From an uncultured bacterium (lineage in GTDB: Bacteria > Bacteroidota > Rhodothermia > Rhodothermales > Rubricoccaceae): 64,000 nt of DNA. This document shows positions 53,470-63,400 of this stretch, piece by piece. Location of the stretch: NCBI GenBank assembly GCA_947493945.1, contig CANLSR010000003.1, positions 1-64,000 on the forward strand, given 5' to 3'. A program made the position numbers and the translations under genes. A model generated the notes under the pieces. The model was not told the DNA's origin. It ran no database searches and saw only the letters and a list, made by a program, of their open reading frames with translations. The stretch's first letter is position 1; each line of letters begins with the position of its first letter.

Positions 53470-54482
53470 CGGGCATCACCGGATGCGCGCTGCGCGCGTG
53501 CGAGCGCCTTGCCCAGGGCGACGGCGACGGTGCGCGGGGCGAGGGGAATCTTGAAGTCGTTGTGGCCGTAGCCCGTCGCGTCGGCGACGATGGCTTGGCC
53601 CGCCTGGCGGAAGGCGTCGTCGCTCGCGGGGCCGCCGCGGAGCAGGCTCTCGGCGTCAAAGGCGCGCCACGGCTTGTGGGCCACGCCGCCCAAGGCTAGC
53701 CGCACGTCCTCGACCTGTCCGTCGGCGCCCAGCGCCAGCCCGGCGGCGACGGAGACGAGGGCGAAGGCGTAGCTCTGGCGGTCGCGGACCTTGACGTAGA
53801 CCGACTGGCGGCTGAGGTCGGACGGTGGCGGAAGCGTGACGGCCGTGATGATCTCGTCGGGTTCGAGCACGGTCTCGACGTTGGGCGTGTCGCCGGGCAG
53901 CAGGTGGAAGTCCGGGAACGGCACGGTCCGGTCTCCGCCTGGCCCCGTGATCTCGACCACGGCGTCCAGCGCCGACATCGCGACGCACATGTCCGACGGG
54001 TGCGTGGCGATGCAGGCGTCGCTCTCCCCCAGGATGGCGTGGATGCGGTTGAAGCCGTCTTTGGCCGGGCAGCCCGAGCCGGGCTCGCGCTTGTTGCACG
54101 GGTAGCCGGGCTCGGTGAAGTAGTAGCAGCGCGTCCGCTGGAGCAGGTTGCCGCCGGTCGTGGCGCGGTTGCGGAGCTGCTGCGAGGCGCCGGCCAACGT
54201 GGCCTCCGACAGCATCCGGTAGTCGCGGCGGACGCGGTCGTGCGCCGCCAGCGCCGTGTTCGACACCAGCGCGCCGATGCGCAGCCCGCCGTCGTCCGTC
54301 TCGGAGATCTCGCCGAGGGGCAGGTCCTGCACGTCGACCAAGTGGTCGGGCGTCTCGACGCCCTTTCGCATCAGGTCCACCAGGTTGGTGCCGCCGCCCA
54401 GGAGCATCGCGCCGGGGCGGTCCGCCAGCAGCGCGAGCGCGTCGGCGACGGAGGCGGGCTTGTGGTAGGTAAAGGGCGTCAT
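53466..54482 (-). CDS. paoB: FAD-binding subunit of a PaoABC-type aldehyde oxidoreductase
   Basis: 338 residues from ATG 54482 ([19 protein letters not shown]). It has the FAD-binding motif [15 protein letters not shown] and [16 protein letters not shown], followed at once by [15 protein letters not shown]. The latter Cys-rich insert binds an extra 4Fe-4S cluster in PaoB and is the best evidence for this subtype. The C-terminal CO-dehydrogenase-flavoprotein domain follows ([15 protein letters not shown]). Both ends overlap neighbours by 4 bp (ATGA), a tight operon. Confidence 0.92.
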   Translation of the reverse strand: MTPFTYHKPASVADALALLADRPGAMLLGGGTNLVDLMRKGVETPDHLVDVQDLPLGEISETDDGGLRIGALVSNTALAAHDRVRRDYRMLSEATLAGASQQLRNRATTGGNLLQRTRCYYFTEPGYPCNKREPGSGCPAKDGFNRIHAILGESDACIATHPSDMCVAMSALDAVVEITGPGGDRTVPFPDFHLLPGDTPNVETVLEPDEIITAVTLPPPSDLSRQSVYVKVRDRQSYAFALVSVAAGLALGADGQVEDVRLALGGVAHKPWRAFDAESLLRGGPASDDAFRQAGQAIVADATGYGHNDFKIPLAPRTVAVALGKALARAQRASGDAR

Positions 54483-55021
54483 GCGCGTGCGGGCTGGATG
54501 GTTTGGGCCGCCTGCCGGAGCGCGGCGCGGATGCCGGGGTAGGCGCCGCAGCGGCAGATGTTGCCGCTCATGCGCTCGCTGATCTCCTCGTCCGACAACT
54601 GGGCGGCCGAGTCGGGCGAGAGGTCGACGTCCACCACGCTCGGCTGGCCGCTGGCGGCCTCCGCGAGCAGCGCGACGCCGGAGACGATCTGGCCCGGCGT
54701 GCAGTAGCCGCACTGGAACCCGTCGTGCTCGACAAAGGCGTCCTGCAACGGGTGCAGATTGTCGGGCATCCCGATGCCCTCGACCGTCGTCACCTTCTGG
54801 CCGTCACACGTCACCGCCAGCACCAGGCAGGCGTTGACGCGCTCGCCGTCGAGGAGCACGGTGCAGGCGCCGCAGGCGCCCTGGTTGCAGCCCTTTTTCG
54901 TGCCGTTGAGGTCGAGCCCGAGGCGGAGCGTATCGAGCAGGCTGGCGCGCGGGTCGAGGTCGAGGCGCTGGGCCTCGCCGTTGACGGTGATCGTGACGCT
55001 GACAGTAGAAGGTGGGGACAT
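54479..55021 (-). CDS. paoA: 2Fe-2S subunit of a PaoABC-type aldehyde oxidoreductase
   Basis: 180 residues. The plant-type 2Fe-2S ligands are [22 protein letters not shown], the second cluster [12 protein letters not shown] and [13 protein letters not shown]. coli PaoA carries a Tat signal and the enzyme is periplasmic; here the protein begins directly with the ferredoxin fold ([14 protein letters not shown]), with no room for a Tat signal, so the enzyme is probably cytoplasmic. The start is 15 bp after the SDR stop. Confidence 0.93.
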   Translation of the reverse strand: MSPPSTVSVTITVNGEAQRLDLDPRASLLDTLRLGLDLNGTKKGCNQGACGACTVLLDGERVNACLVLAVTCDGQKVTTVEGIGMPDNLHPLQDAFVEHDGFQCGYCTPGQIVSGVALLAEAASGQPSVVDVDLSPDSAAQLSDEEISERMSGNICRCGAYPGIRAALRQAAQTIQPARA

Positions 55022-55036
55022 GGCCAGAACCTAGGG

Positions 55037-55846
55037 CTAGATGTTGATCGACGCGACCGATCCGCCGTCGACGCGGTAGTTGGAGCCTACGACAAAGCTC
55101 GCACGCTCGGAGCACAAAAATGCGATCACCGCCGCCACTTCCTCCGGGCGCCCGCGCCGGTCGAGCACGAGATGCGGGCGTTTGTCGTCGAGGAACTCGT
55201 CGATGGCCTGATCCATCGACTCGTCGTTCTTGTTGGCCTTCTTTTCCATCATGCCGTCGGTCATGTCGGTCGCGACAAAGGCCGGCGCGACGGAGTTGAC
55301 CAGGACGCCCTTGGGCGCGTAGCGCTGGCCGAGCGCCTTGGCGAAGGTCAAGAGCCCCGCCTTGGCGGCATTGTACACCACCTCGTCGTCGTAGGGCTGG
55401 GCCACGTTCTCGCTCGTCACGAACACGACGCGGCCCCACCCGCGCTCCAGCATTCCGGGCATGACGGCCTTGGCCATGCGGACGGCCGACATCAGGTCGG
55501 TGTCCCACGCCTCGCGCCAGTCGTCCTCGGTGATGTCGGTCAGCGGGTCGCCCTTGGCGCCGGTGATGCCGGCCGTGTGGACCAGGATGTCCAGGTCCCA
55601 GTCCACGGCGTGGCGCACGGCGTGGGCGCCCGACTGGCTGCCCAGGTCGGCGACGACCGAGCGCAGGCCGTCGCCGCCCAGGCCGTCGGACTCGACGAGT
55701 TCGACGGAGAGCGCCAGCTCGTCGGCGTCGAGGTCGGTCATCAGCACCCGGACGCCCTCCTGGCGCAGCAGCCGAGCCGTTTCCAAGCCCATCCCGCCGG
55801 CGGCGCCGGTGACGACGGCCGAGCGGCCGGAGATCTGGAGGTCCAT
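55037..55846 (-). CDS. SDR family oxidoreductase
   Basis: 269 residues, classical short-chain dehydrogenase. AVVTGAAGGMGLETARLL is the NAD(P) motif, TDLDAD with an acidic residue at the end of the second strand suggests NAD preference, HTAGITGA replaces NAG, and the catalytic Ser-Tyr-Lys lie in VTSENVAQPYDDEVVYNAAKAG. An insert-like charged stretch near 190-215 (MMEKKANKNDESMDQAI) flanks the substrate pocket. Located 15 bp before the paoA-like gene, it may make or use the aldehyde or alcohol handled by that enzyme. The substrate is unknown. Confidence 0.88.
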   Translation of the reverse strand: MDLQISGRSAVVTGAAGGMGLETARLLRQEGVRVLMTDLDADELALSVELVESDGLGGDGLRSVVADLGSQSGAHAVRHAVDWDLDILVHTAGITGAKGDPLTDITEDDWREAWDTDLMSAVRMAKAVMPGMLERGWGRVVFVTSENVAQPYDDEVVYNAAKAGLLTFAKALGQRYAPKGVLVNSVAPAFVATDMTDGMMEKKANKNDESMDQAIDEFLDDKRPHLVLDRRGRPEEVAAVIAFLCSERASFVVGSNYRVDGGSVASINI

Positions 55847-55887
55847 GCGTGCGGAGATGGAGGAGGACGCGTCGGCGTCTCGGTAGA

Positions 55888-56289
55888 CTAGTCGAGGGCC
55901 GTCACGCCGGCCTGGGCCACCGCGTGGTCGTCCTCGACGGAGCTCCCCGAGACGCCGACGGCGCCGATCACCCCGTCGCCGTCCATGAGCGGGATGCCGC
56001 CGGGGAACGAGATCAGGCCGCCGTTGGAGTGCTCGATGCCGTAGAGGCTCTTGCCCGGCTGCGACAGCTCGCCGAGGTCGCCGGTCGGCATGTCGAAAAA
56101 GCGGGCCGTCTTGGCCTTGGTGATGGCGATGTCGATGGAGCCGAGCCAGGCGCCGTCCATGCGGCGGAAGGCCAGCAGGTTGGCGCCGGCGTCGACCACG
56201 GCGATGTTCTGCTTGATGCCCATCGACTCGGCCTTCTCTTGGGCAGCGTCGAGGATGGCGGTGGCCTGGGCGGTGGTAACGGTGGTCAT
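55888..56289 (-). CDS. GlcG/HbpS family protein
   Basis: 133 residues. The whole length matches the GlcG/HbpS fold: [55 protein letters not shown]. HbpS of Streptomyces binds heme and senses redox stress, while GlcG proteins lie in glycolate and other catabolic operons; a shared function is not known. It is 41 bp upstream of the SDR gene on the same strand, at the head of the aldehyde oxidoreductase operon. Confidence 0.87.
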   Translation of the reverse strand: MTTVTTAQATAILDAAQEKAESMGIKQNIAVVDAGANLLAFRRMDGAWLGSIDIAITKAKTARFFDMPTGDLGELSQPGKSLYGIEHSNGGLISFPGGIPLMDGDGVIGAVGVSGSSVEDDHAVAQAGVTALD

Positions 56290-56313
56290 CGGGAGGGTGG
56301 GAATCAGACGTGC

Positions 56314-56338
56314 CCCGCTGGCGGTCGGCGCCAGCGGG
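56314..56338. repeat. Inverted repeat CCCGCTGGCG/CGCCAGCGGG
   Basis: CCCGCTGGCG (56314-56323), 5-nt loop, CGCCAGCGGG (56329-56338): a perfect 10-bp stem 25 bp upstream of the GlcG-like start, in the spacer after the manganese catalase gene. It is a further inverted pair of the abundant octamer. Confidence 0.7.
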
Positions 56339-56412
56339 ACGGGAAACTAACGCGTCTCGCGCAGCGGTCCGGTGACCCGTTGCGGCTGCGGGGGATCACC
56401 TCCGGGCGGCGC

Positions 56413-56480
56413 GGAGTGGGTGCCTGGACCTCCCCACTCCCGGGCGCACCGGAACGCCGGTTCCGCCGGAACGCCGGTTC
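56413..56480 (-). repeat. Hairpin and two tandem GGAACGCCGGTTCC palindromes after the catalase gene
   Basis: GGAACGCCGGTTCC at 56451-56464 and again (last base changed) at 56468-56481 is a 5-bp-stem hairpin repeated with a 17-bp period. Beside it, GGAGTGGG (56413-56420) pairs with CCCACTCC (56433-56440). All lie 45-110 bp beyond the stop of the minus-strand catalase gene and may form its transcript end. The rest of the 235-bp spacer shows nothing else. Confidence 0.6.
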
Positions 56481-56524
56481 TAAAGAGGCCGCTCGAGTCC
56501 AGGCCTGTCCCTCGGGGAGAGCGT

Positions 56525-57382
56525 CTAGCTGCCGAGGATCTTGTCGATCAGGCCCTGATCCTCCTGTGCCTTTTGGACGGCGGCCTTGGGGCTCGCCATG
56601 CCCAGGTCGGGCTTCTCGCCGCGCGGCGTCATGTGCTCGATCGAGAACGTCGAGCGGCCGTCGAAGCTCTCGCCGCCGGACCAGTTGCCCTCGGGCTGCG
56701 GCACCGACTCGTCCTTGCCGAAAGTGAGGAACGAGTAGTTGAACTCGTCCGGCTCGACGCTCTGGTCGAAGTTGTTCGGGATCGGGTGGTTGTCGCGGCC
56801 GCCCAGCTCCTCCCAGGCCGCGAGCCACTGGTTCTGGTGCATCGTGTCGCGGGCGACGAGGTAGGCCAGCATGTCCTTCATGCCCGCGTCGTCGGTCATC
56901 CGGTAGAGCTGGCAGGCCAGCATCCGGCCCGTGGACTCGGCCGTCACGTTGGCCAGCATGTCGGCGGCCGTGTTGCCGCTGGCGTAGACGTGGGAGCAGT
57001 TGAACGGCACGCCCGAGGCGTCGACGGGCATGGCCGCCATGCAGGTCGTGATCACGTGCTGGATGTTCATCCCGCCCAGCGCCGCGGCGACCATCGGGTC
57101 TTTGGCCGCCTCGTCCTGCTCCAGCGGCGCCCCTTCGAGGTTGAGCGCGACGGCCGTGGCCAGCATCTCGATGTGGCCCATCTCCTCGGTGCCCGTCTCC
57201 AGGAGCATGTCGCGGTATTTGGCCGGCCCGCGCGCGCCCCACGCCTGGAACAGGTACTGGAGGCAGACGCGGATCTCGCCCTGGACGCCGCCGATGGCCT
57301 GCTGGAGCGCTTTGGCAAAGACGGGGTTGGGCGTGTCGACGCGGACTTCGTACTGGAGCTTGCCGCCGTCGTGGTAGAACAT
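56525..57382 (-). CDS. Manganese catalase
   Basis: 285 residues. MFYHDGGKLQYEVRVDTPNPVFAKALQQAIGG is the family's conserved opening. The dinuclear manganese ligands lie in a four-helix bundle: QGEIRVCLQYLFQ, GTEEMGHIEMLATAVALNLEG, LANVTAESTGRMLACQLYR and VARDTMHQNQWLAAWEE, supplying the expected Glu and His residues. It breaks down hydrogen peroxide without heme. The C-terminus ends in a helical tail rich in Lys and Gln (KAAVQKAQEDQGLIDKIL). It is just upstream of the aldehyde oxidoreductase operon; molybdenum hydroxylases of this family make peroxide when they use oxygen, so co-location is suggestive. Confidence 0.94.
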   Translation of the reverse strand: MFYHDGGKLQYEVRVDTPNPVFAKALQQAIGGVQGEIRVCLQYLFQAWGARGPAKYRDMLLETGTEEMGHIEMLATAVALNLEGAPLEQDEAAKDPMVAAALGGMNIQHVITTCMAAMPVDASGVPFNCSHVYASGNTAADMLANVTAESTGRMLACQLYRMTDDAGMKDMLAYLVARDTMHQNQWLAAWEELGGRDNHPIPNNFDQSVEPDEFNYSFLTFGKDESVPQPEGNWSGGESFDGRSTFSIEHMTPRGEKPDLGMASPKAAVQKAQEDQGLIDKILGS

Positions 57383-57383
57383 A

Positions 57384-57444
57384 GAACTGGTGGGTTGGTG
57401 GAGAGTCAGGGGTCACGAGACCTCCCGAGCCCCCTCACCAGTTC
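57384..57444 (-). promoter_or_regulatory. Inverted repeat at the manganese catalase start
   Basis: GAACTGGTG (57384-57392) and CACCAGTTC (57436-57444) are perfect 9-bp complements 43 bp apart, beginning two bases upstream of the catalase start codon. It may be an operator or a leader stem that hides the start. No known regulator motif is evident. Confidence 0.45.
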
Positions 57445-57576
57445 CGCACAAGAGACAAACGTGAAGGCCCCTAGTGCGTTGCCTGAACCAGCCCGGCGCA
57501 TGCCTCACTCAACCTCGTCGACGGGCGCCGCCAGCGGGTGGCGGGGTCGGGTCTCTAGTGCAGAGCTCACGTTGGC

Positions 57577-57742
57577 GTCGTCCTGACCACGGGAGTGGCG
57601 GCGCAGCCAGCTTGCCGAAGGATCTCAGCGCCGACCCTCCAAGCCGCCGGTACCGGTGCCAACGAGCTGAGCGTCCGAGTTGGCTGCGCCTTCCCTTCGG
57701 GTGGAGGACCTTCGCGTTGGCTGCGCCGTCGCCTAGGATGAC
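57577..57742. mobile_element. Degenerate second copy of the MITE-like repeat
   Basis: Ends read GTCGTCCTGACC and TAGGATGAC, relatives of the 12-bp ends at 28205 and 28331. Inside are GAAGGATCTC, and TTGGCTGCGCC twice beside CCTTCCCTTCGGG or similar, as in the first copy. It is about 166 bp and lies in the 480-bp spacer between the catalase and transglycosylase genes; the remainder of that spacer (57445-57576, 57743-57862) has one CCGCCAGCGGG motif and no gene. Confidence 0.6.
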
Positions 57743-57862
57743 AAGGAGGGCGTACAGCACTCCGAACCGCGTGCGAGCCACCCGCCGTTCAGCGCGGGGC
57801 TCACGCGCCGCTGGCGCTCCGGGTCGGCGTGCGGAGGGCCGTCCCACGGCCGCCGCGAGCGG

Positions 57863-58870
57863 CTACCCCAGCGCCTCGGCGACGGCGATAAAGCGCGGCA
57901 CGTAGTCCTGCGTCTCTTGCGGCAGCGAGGCGTGGAGGTCCCAAAACGTGGGCGTCTCGCCCGTCTCGCGCCGGTGGTCGCGCACCAACCGCCGCAGGCG
58001 TCCGGGCCCGCAGTTGTAGGCGGCGAGCGCCAGCTGGACGTCGCCGCCGAACATCCGCGTCAGCTGGCGGAGGTAGCGCGCGGCGGCCTCGGTCGAGGCG
58101 CCGGGGTCGGCGACGGTCAGCGAGTCCAGGCCGAACTCGGCCGCCGTCTCGGGCATGAACTGCCACAGCCCGCGCGCGCCGGCCCAGCTCTCGGCCTGGG
58201 GGTCGAGGGCGCTCTCGATCACCGCGACGAAGCGGAGGTCGACCGGCAGGCCGCGGCGCTTAAACGTCCGCTCGATGGACCGCAGCGTGCCCCGCCCCCG
58301 GCGGGCCGTCCGCGAGAGCCGGGCGGCGACGGCGCGCTGGGCGTCCACGAGGGCGGCGGACTCGGCGGGGTAGAACAGGTGCGCGGGGCCGGCGGCCCGC
58401 TCGGCCTCGGCGGCGGCGGCGGCCGCCATCCGGGCGGCGGCGGCGCGCTCGGCCGCGAGCACGGCCGGGTCCACCAGCGGCGGCGCGAAGTCGTCGTCCA
58501 GCGCCGCCAGCGCGGCGCCCCGGAGCGCCGCCAGCTCGTCGGGCGCCAGCGGCAGCGCGAGCGCCGCGCCGTGGTGCGGCTCGTAGGCCGCCTGGGCGCG
58601 GACCACCAGCTCGCGGACCGACGGCTGGTCGCCCGCGCCGCTGGTGGCGAGCGCCGTCGCGGCGTAGAACGCCTCCGCCGAGAGGTCGGCCTGGAGGCCG
58701 GGGTCGGTGGCGGCCTCGGCGGCCTCCACGGCGCGCCGGGCCTGGACCGCGCTCCGGGCCCACGAGAACGCGTCGGCCGAGTCGGGCGGCGCGTCGAGCG
58801 GCGTCGCACCGGCCGAGGCCGCGAGCACGAGAGTTAAAACGGCGAGGCGGCTGGCGCGTGTGGGCGTCAT
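57863..58870 (-). CDS. Lytic murein transglycosylase (SLT domain)
   Basis: 335 residues. Signal peptide 1-22 (VLTLVLAASAGA). Residues about 30-200 are Ala/Glu-rich helices, probably a spacer that packs against or spans the periplasm. The catalytic SLT domain lies at about 205-335: FVAVIESALDPQAESWAGARGLWQFMPETA with the catalytic Glu in VIES, LAAYNCGPGRLRRLV, and PQETQDYVPRFIAVAEAL. It cleaves peptidoglycan glycan strands to 1,6-anhydro ends. Without LysM repeats it is nearer to the MltD/Slt catalytic type than full MltD. Divergent from the regulator gene at 59042. Confidence 0.92.
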   Translation of the reverse strand: MTPTRASRLAVLTLVLAASAGATPLDAPPDSADAFSWARSAVQARRAVEAAEAATDPGLQADLSAEAFYAATALATSGAGDQPSVRELVVRAQAAYEPHHGAALALPLAPDELAALRGAALAALDDDFAPPLVDPAVLAAERAAAARMAAAAAAEAERAAGPAHLFYPAESAALVDAQRAVAARLSRTARRGRGTLRSIERTFKRRGLPVDLRFVAVIESALDPQAESWAGARGLWQFMPETAAEFGLDSLTVADPGASTEAAARYLRQLTRMFGGDVQLALAAYNCGPGRLRRLVRDHRRETGETPTFWDLHASLPQETQDYVPRFIAVAEALG

Positions 58871-59041
58871 AAACGAAACGTGGTGGGATCGGATGGGGGC
58901 AGAACCCGAGACCGGCCGATGGCCGTACCCGAGTCCGGGGCCTTTTCTGGCCCCCGCCTCTCGAATCTAGCAGACGCCCGGGGCGGCGACGGGGCGCCCT
59001 CCCCCGTCCCGTCTCTACTTTTCGTCTCCCCCCGCCTCTCC

Positions 59042-60463
59042 ATGCCCGAGACGATCAAGATCCTTTTCGTCGACGACGAGCCCGACCTGGTCCCCCTGAT
59101 CCAGCAGAAGTTCCGGTCCAAGGTCCGCAGCGGCGAGGTGGCGCTGGTGTTCGCCTCCGACGGCGTCGAGGCGCTGGAGCAGCTCCAGGCCGACGACAGC
59201 ATCGAGGTGGTCGTGACCGACATCAACATGCCGCGCATGGACGGGCTGACGCTGCTGGGCGAGATCGGCAAGCTCGACCGCCGCATGCGCTCGGTCGTGG
59301 TGACGGCCTACGGCGACATGGAGAACATCCGGACGGCCATGAACCAGGGCGCGTTCGACTTCCTGACCAAGCCCATCGACATGGGCGACCTCCAGATCAC
59401 GCTCGACCAGGCCAACGCGGCCGTCGAGCGCGACCGCGAGGCCGACCGCGTCCACCAGACGATCAACCGCTACCTCTCCGACAAGATCGCCCGCGCGGTC
59501 CTGGCCAACCCCGACGCCGTGGCGGCCAGCGAGAAGCGAGACGTGTCGGTGCTGATGTCCGACATCTCGGGCTTTAGCCAGATCGCCGAGCGCCTGGAGC
59601 CCGAGCGCGTCGTGGAGCTGCTCAACGTCTACCTGAGCGCCATGACCGAGGTCGTGGACGCGCACGACGGGGCCATCGACGAGTTTATCGGCGACGCGGT
59701 GCTGGTCATCTTCGGCGCGCCGCTGGAGATGGCCGACCACGCGAGCCGGGCCACGGCCTGCGCCGTCGCGATGCAGGCCCGGATGGCGGCCGTCAACGCG
59801 GACCTGACCGAGCGCGGGCTGCCGACGTTGGAGATGACGGCGGCCGTGAACTCGGGCGAGGTGGTGGTGGGCACCATCGGCTCCACGACGCGGGCCAAGT
59901 ACGGCGTCGTGGGCAGCCCGGTCAACCTGACGGGCCGCGTCCAGACGCTGGCGGTGCCGGGCGAGGTGCTTATCACCGACCCGACCTACCAGGCCGCCGG
60001 CGGCGACGCCGGCCCGGTCCGGCTGGAGAGCACGCGCCGGGTGGCCCTCAAGGGCTTCGCCGAGCCCATCGCGATCCACAGCGTCGCCGGCGTCACCGTC
60101 GCCGGCGTCACCGACGCCGGGGCGGGCGAGCAGGCCGTCCCCCACGGCGAGCCGGCGCTGACGGAGCTGGGCGAGCCGCTCCCGTTCGGGATCGCGGTGC
60201 TCGACGGCAAGGAGGTCACCAACGACGACCACGCCGGCGAGGTCCTCGCGCTCTCCGCCAGCGGGGCGCGGGCGACCATCGCCGCCGAGATCCCGCCGCG
60301 CACCGACGTCCGCCTGACGTTCGAGCTGGACGGGAGCCCGGCGCAGGTCTACGGCAAGATCCTGGAGGTGACGCCCGGGCCGGACGACGCGTGCCAGGCC
60401 GAGATCCGGTTCTCGTCGGTGCCGCCGGCCGCCGCCGACGCCTTCGGGCGGCTGCTCCGGTGA
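59042..60463 (+). CDS. Response regulator with class III nucleotide cyclase and PilZ-like C-terminus
   Basis: 473 residues. A receiver domain (1-125) has ILFVDDEPD, phospho-acceptor Asp60 in VVVTDINMPRMDG and Lys110 in FLTKP. After a helical linker, a class III cyclase domain (165-345) keeps both metal Asp residues (SDISGFS Asp174; FIGDAVLVIFG Asp218) and the transition-state Asn295 and Arg299. The base-selecting residues are Glu214 (in DEFIGD, where adenylate cyclases usually have Lys) and Ser292 (in VVGSPVN), so GTP use is possible. Residues about 380-473 look like a PilZ domain but lack the RxxxR motif. The histidine kinase gene overlaps its stop by 4 bp (GTGA). Confidence 0.9.
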   Translation: MPETIKILFVDDEPDLVPLIQQKFRSKVRSGEVALVFASDGVEALEQLQADDSIEVVVTDINMPRMDGLTLLGEIGKLDRRMRSVVVTAYGDMENIRTAMNQGAFDFLTKPIDMGDLQITLDQANAAVERDREADRVHQTINRYLSDKIARAVLANPDAVAASEKRDVSVLMSDISGFSQIAERLEPERVVELLNVYLSAMTEVVDAHDGAIDEFIGDAVLVIFGAPLEMADHASRATACAVAMQARMAAVNADLTERGLPTLEMTAAVNSGEVVVGTIGSTTRAKYGVVGSPVNLTGRVQTLAVPGEVLITDPTYQAAGGDAGPVRLESTRRVALKGFAEPIAIHSVAGVTVAGVTDAGAGEQAVPHGEPALTELGEPLPFGIAVLDGKEVTNDDHAGEVLALSASGARATIAAEIPPRTDVRLTFELDGSPAQVYGKILEVTPGPDDACQAEIRFSSVPPAAADAFGRLLR

Positions 60464-63400
60464 GCCGCGCCCGCCGCCCGCTCCTCGCCGGCGCCGCCCT
60501 CGCGCTGGCCGCGCTGCTGGCCGCCGCCGTGGGCGTGCTCTCGGCCCAGGCCCGCCAGCCCGGCACCGACCTGGCCGTCGACGGCGACGCGATCGCGTTC
60601 CGCCACCTGGGCGTGGACCAGGGCCTGCCCAGCGGCAGCGTCCAGAGCCTGGTCCAGGACGCGCTCGGGTTCGTCTGGGTCGGGACCGACGCCGGCCTGG
60701 CCCGCTACGACGGCGCCACGGCGACGAGCTACCTCCGCTCCGACGACCCCACGTCGCTGAGCGGGAGCGTGGTCCAGGCGCTCGCCGCCGGCGACGGCGG
60801 CGTGGTCTGGGCCGGCACCAGCGCCGGGCTCGACCGCTACGACCCGGCTAGCGACCGCTTCCTGCGCGTCTCCGGGCTGCCTTCCCAAAACGTGCGGGCG
60901 GTCGAGGCCGACGGTGCCGGCGGCGTCTGGGTGGGCACCGCGGGCGGGCTGGCGCACGTGACCGCCCGGGGCACGGTCGACCTGGTGGAGCGCGCCGACG
61001 CCGGCCTGCCCCGCGAGGAGGTGTCGGCGCTCTGGCTCGCGCCCGGCGGCGACCTGTGGGTCGGCACGCGCGGCGGGCTGGCGCGGCGGCGCGACGGCCG
61101 CTACCAGGCCTTCCGGCCCGCTGCGGAGGGCGGGCAGCGCGGGCTCAACGTCTCCGCCCTCGCCCCGAGCGGCCGCGGCGCGCTGCTCGTCGGCACGATG
61201 GGCAGCGGGCTGTGGTCCGTCGACCCCGCCTCGGGGCAGTTCGCGCCCCTCGACATCGGCGCCGACATCAACGCCCAGAACGTGACCGACGTCTACGAGG
61301 ACGCCGGGGGGACGACCTGGGTCAGCACGCTGGGCGGCGGCCTGCGCCGCCTGACGCCGGGCGCCGACGGCGTCCGCGTGTACGAGCCGGTCCCCGGCGA
61401 CCCCGGCTCGCTCTCGGGCGACGACGTCTCGGCGCTGATGGAGGACCGCCAGGGCATCCTGTGGGTGGGCACCTTTAGCGGGCTCGACCGCTTTGACCGG
61501 GCGCGCGGCACGGCCCTCCGCCTCCGCCACGACCCCGCCGACCCGGCCTCGCTGTCCAGCAACGACGTCCGGGCCGTGCTCCGCACCGACGACGGGCTCT
61601 GGGTCGCCACCGACCGCTCGCTCGACCGGAGCCCGAACGAGCGCGCGTTCGACCACCTGGCCATCGAGGGGCCGGACGGGCGCGCGCTGACTCCCACCGC
61701 GCTCCACCAGGACCGCCAGGGGGCCGTCTGGGTCGGGACCGACGGCGACGGGGTGTACCGCGCGCGCGGCGCCGAGGTCGAACGCGGGCCGCGCGCGGGC
61801 CAGACCGGCGGCGTGTCCGTCACGTCCATGCTCGACACGCGCGACGGCCAGTTCTGGGTCGGCACGCGCGCCGGTGGGCTGATGCTGGTCGACCGCGAGA
61901 CGGGCCGGTCCCGCGTCTACCGGCAGGGCCCGTCGGGCCTGGCGAGCGACCGCGTCGGCGCGCTGGCGGAGGACGCCAGCGGGGCGCTCTGGGTGGGGAC
62001 CGGCGCCGGGCTGTGCCGCCTGGACCGGGCCGGGGGCGCCGGCGCCTTCACGTGCCTCCGGCCCGACCCGGACGACCCCGCGGCGCTCGCCGACGGCGCC
62101 GTGCTCGCGCTCCACGCCCGCCGTGACGGGACGCTGTGGGTGGGCACCGAGGGCGGCTTCCACCGCCTCGACACCGACGACGTCGCGGCGGGGTTCACGC
62201 GCTACCGCGCCGCCGACACCGACCTGCCCGGGGACGCGGTCCTGGGCATCGTCGAGGACGAGACGGGGTTCCTGTGGCTGAGCACCAGCGGCGGGCTGAC
62301 CCGCTTCGAGCCCGTCACCGAGGCGTTCTACCGACGCCTGGGGACGCAGGGCGCGGACCTGTCGCTCAACGGCGCCGCCGCGCTCGCCCCCGACGGCCAG
62401 CTCTTTTTCGGGAGCACGCGCGGCCTGCTCGCCTTCTACCCCCAGAACCTCCGCGCGATCAACGCCAACCCGCCCGAGGTCATTTTGACCGGCGTCCAGG
62501 TGGCGGGCCAGCGCGTCGAGCCCCAGCCGGACGGCGTCCTGGAGGCCGCCGCGCCCGTCGCCGACGAGATCCGCCTCGGCCCGGACCAGGCGTACCTCAC
62601 CATCCAGTACGCCGGGCTCCACTTTTCGGACCCCGCCGCCAACACCTACCGCTACCGCATGGCGGGGCTCTACGACGACTGGCGCGAGGTCGGGACCACC
62701 CGGGAGGCCACCTTCAGCTCGCTCCCGGCCGGGGACTACACCTTCGAGGTCCAGTCCGCCAACGCCGACGGCGTCGGGTTCGGCGACCGCACGGCGTCCA
62801 TCGCCGTCCACGTGGCCCCGCCGTGGTGGCGGACCTGGTGGGCGCTGCTGGCGTTCGCCGGGCTGGCGCTGTTCGGGCTCGTCCAGGCCGACCGCTGGCA
62901 GAGGACGCGGCTGCTGCACCAGGAGCGCGAGCGGGCCGAGCGCCGCGAGGCCGAGCTCCGCGCCGAGACGGCCGAGGTGGAGCACCGCAAGGCCACCGCC
63001 GAGGCCGCCGCGCTCAAGGCCGAGAACGACCGGAAGGCCGCCGAGATCGAGCGCACGCGCGACGTCCAGGCCGCCAACGACAAGCTGGCCCAGGCCAACC
63101 TCCAGCTCGAGGCCTCGCTCCGCGACTTGCGCGAGACCCAGGCCCAGCTGGTCCAGTCCGAGAAGCTGGCGTCGCTGGGCCAGCTGACCGCCGGCATCGC
63201 CCACGAGATCAAGAACCCGCTCAACTTCGTCAACAACTTTGCCGACCTCTCGGTCGAGCTGGCCCAAGAGCTGCGCCAGGAGATGGCCGAGGCCGGCGAC
63301 CGGCCCAGCGCCGAGGTCCTCGACGAGCTCGGCCCGATCCTGGACGACCTCCAGGACAACGCGCGCCGGATCCACGAGCACGGCCAGCGGGCCGACCGCA

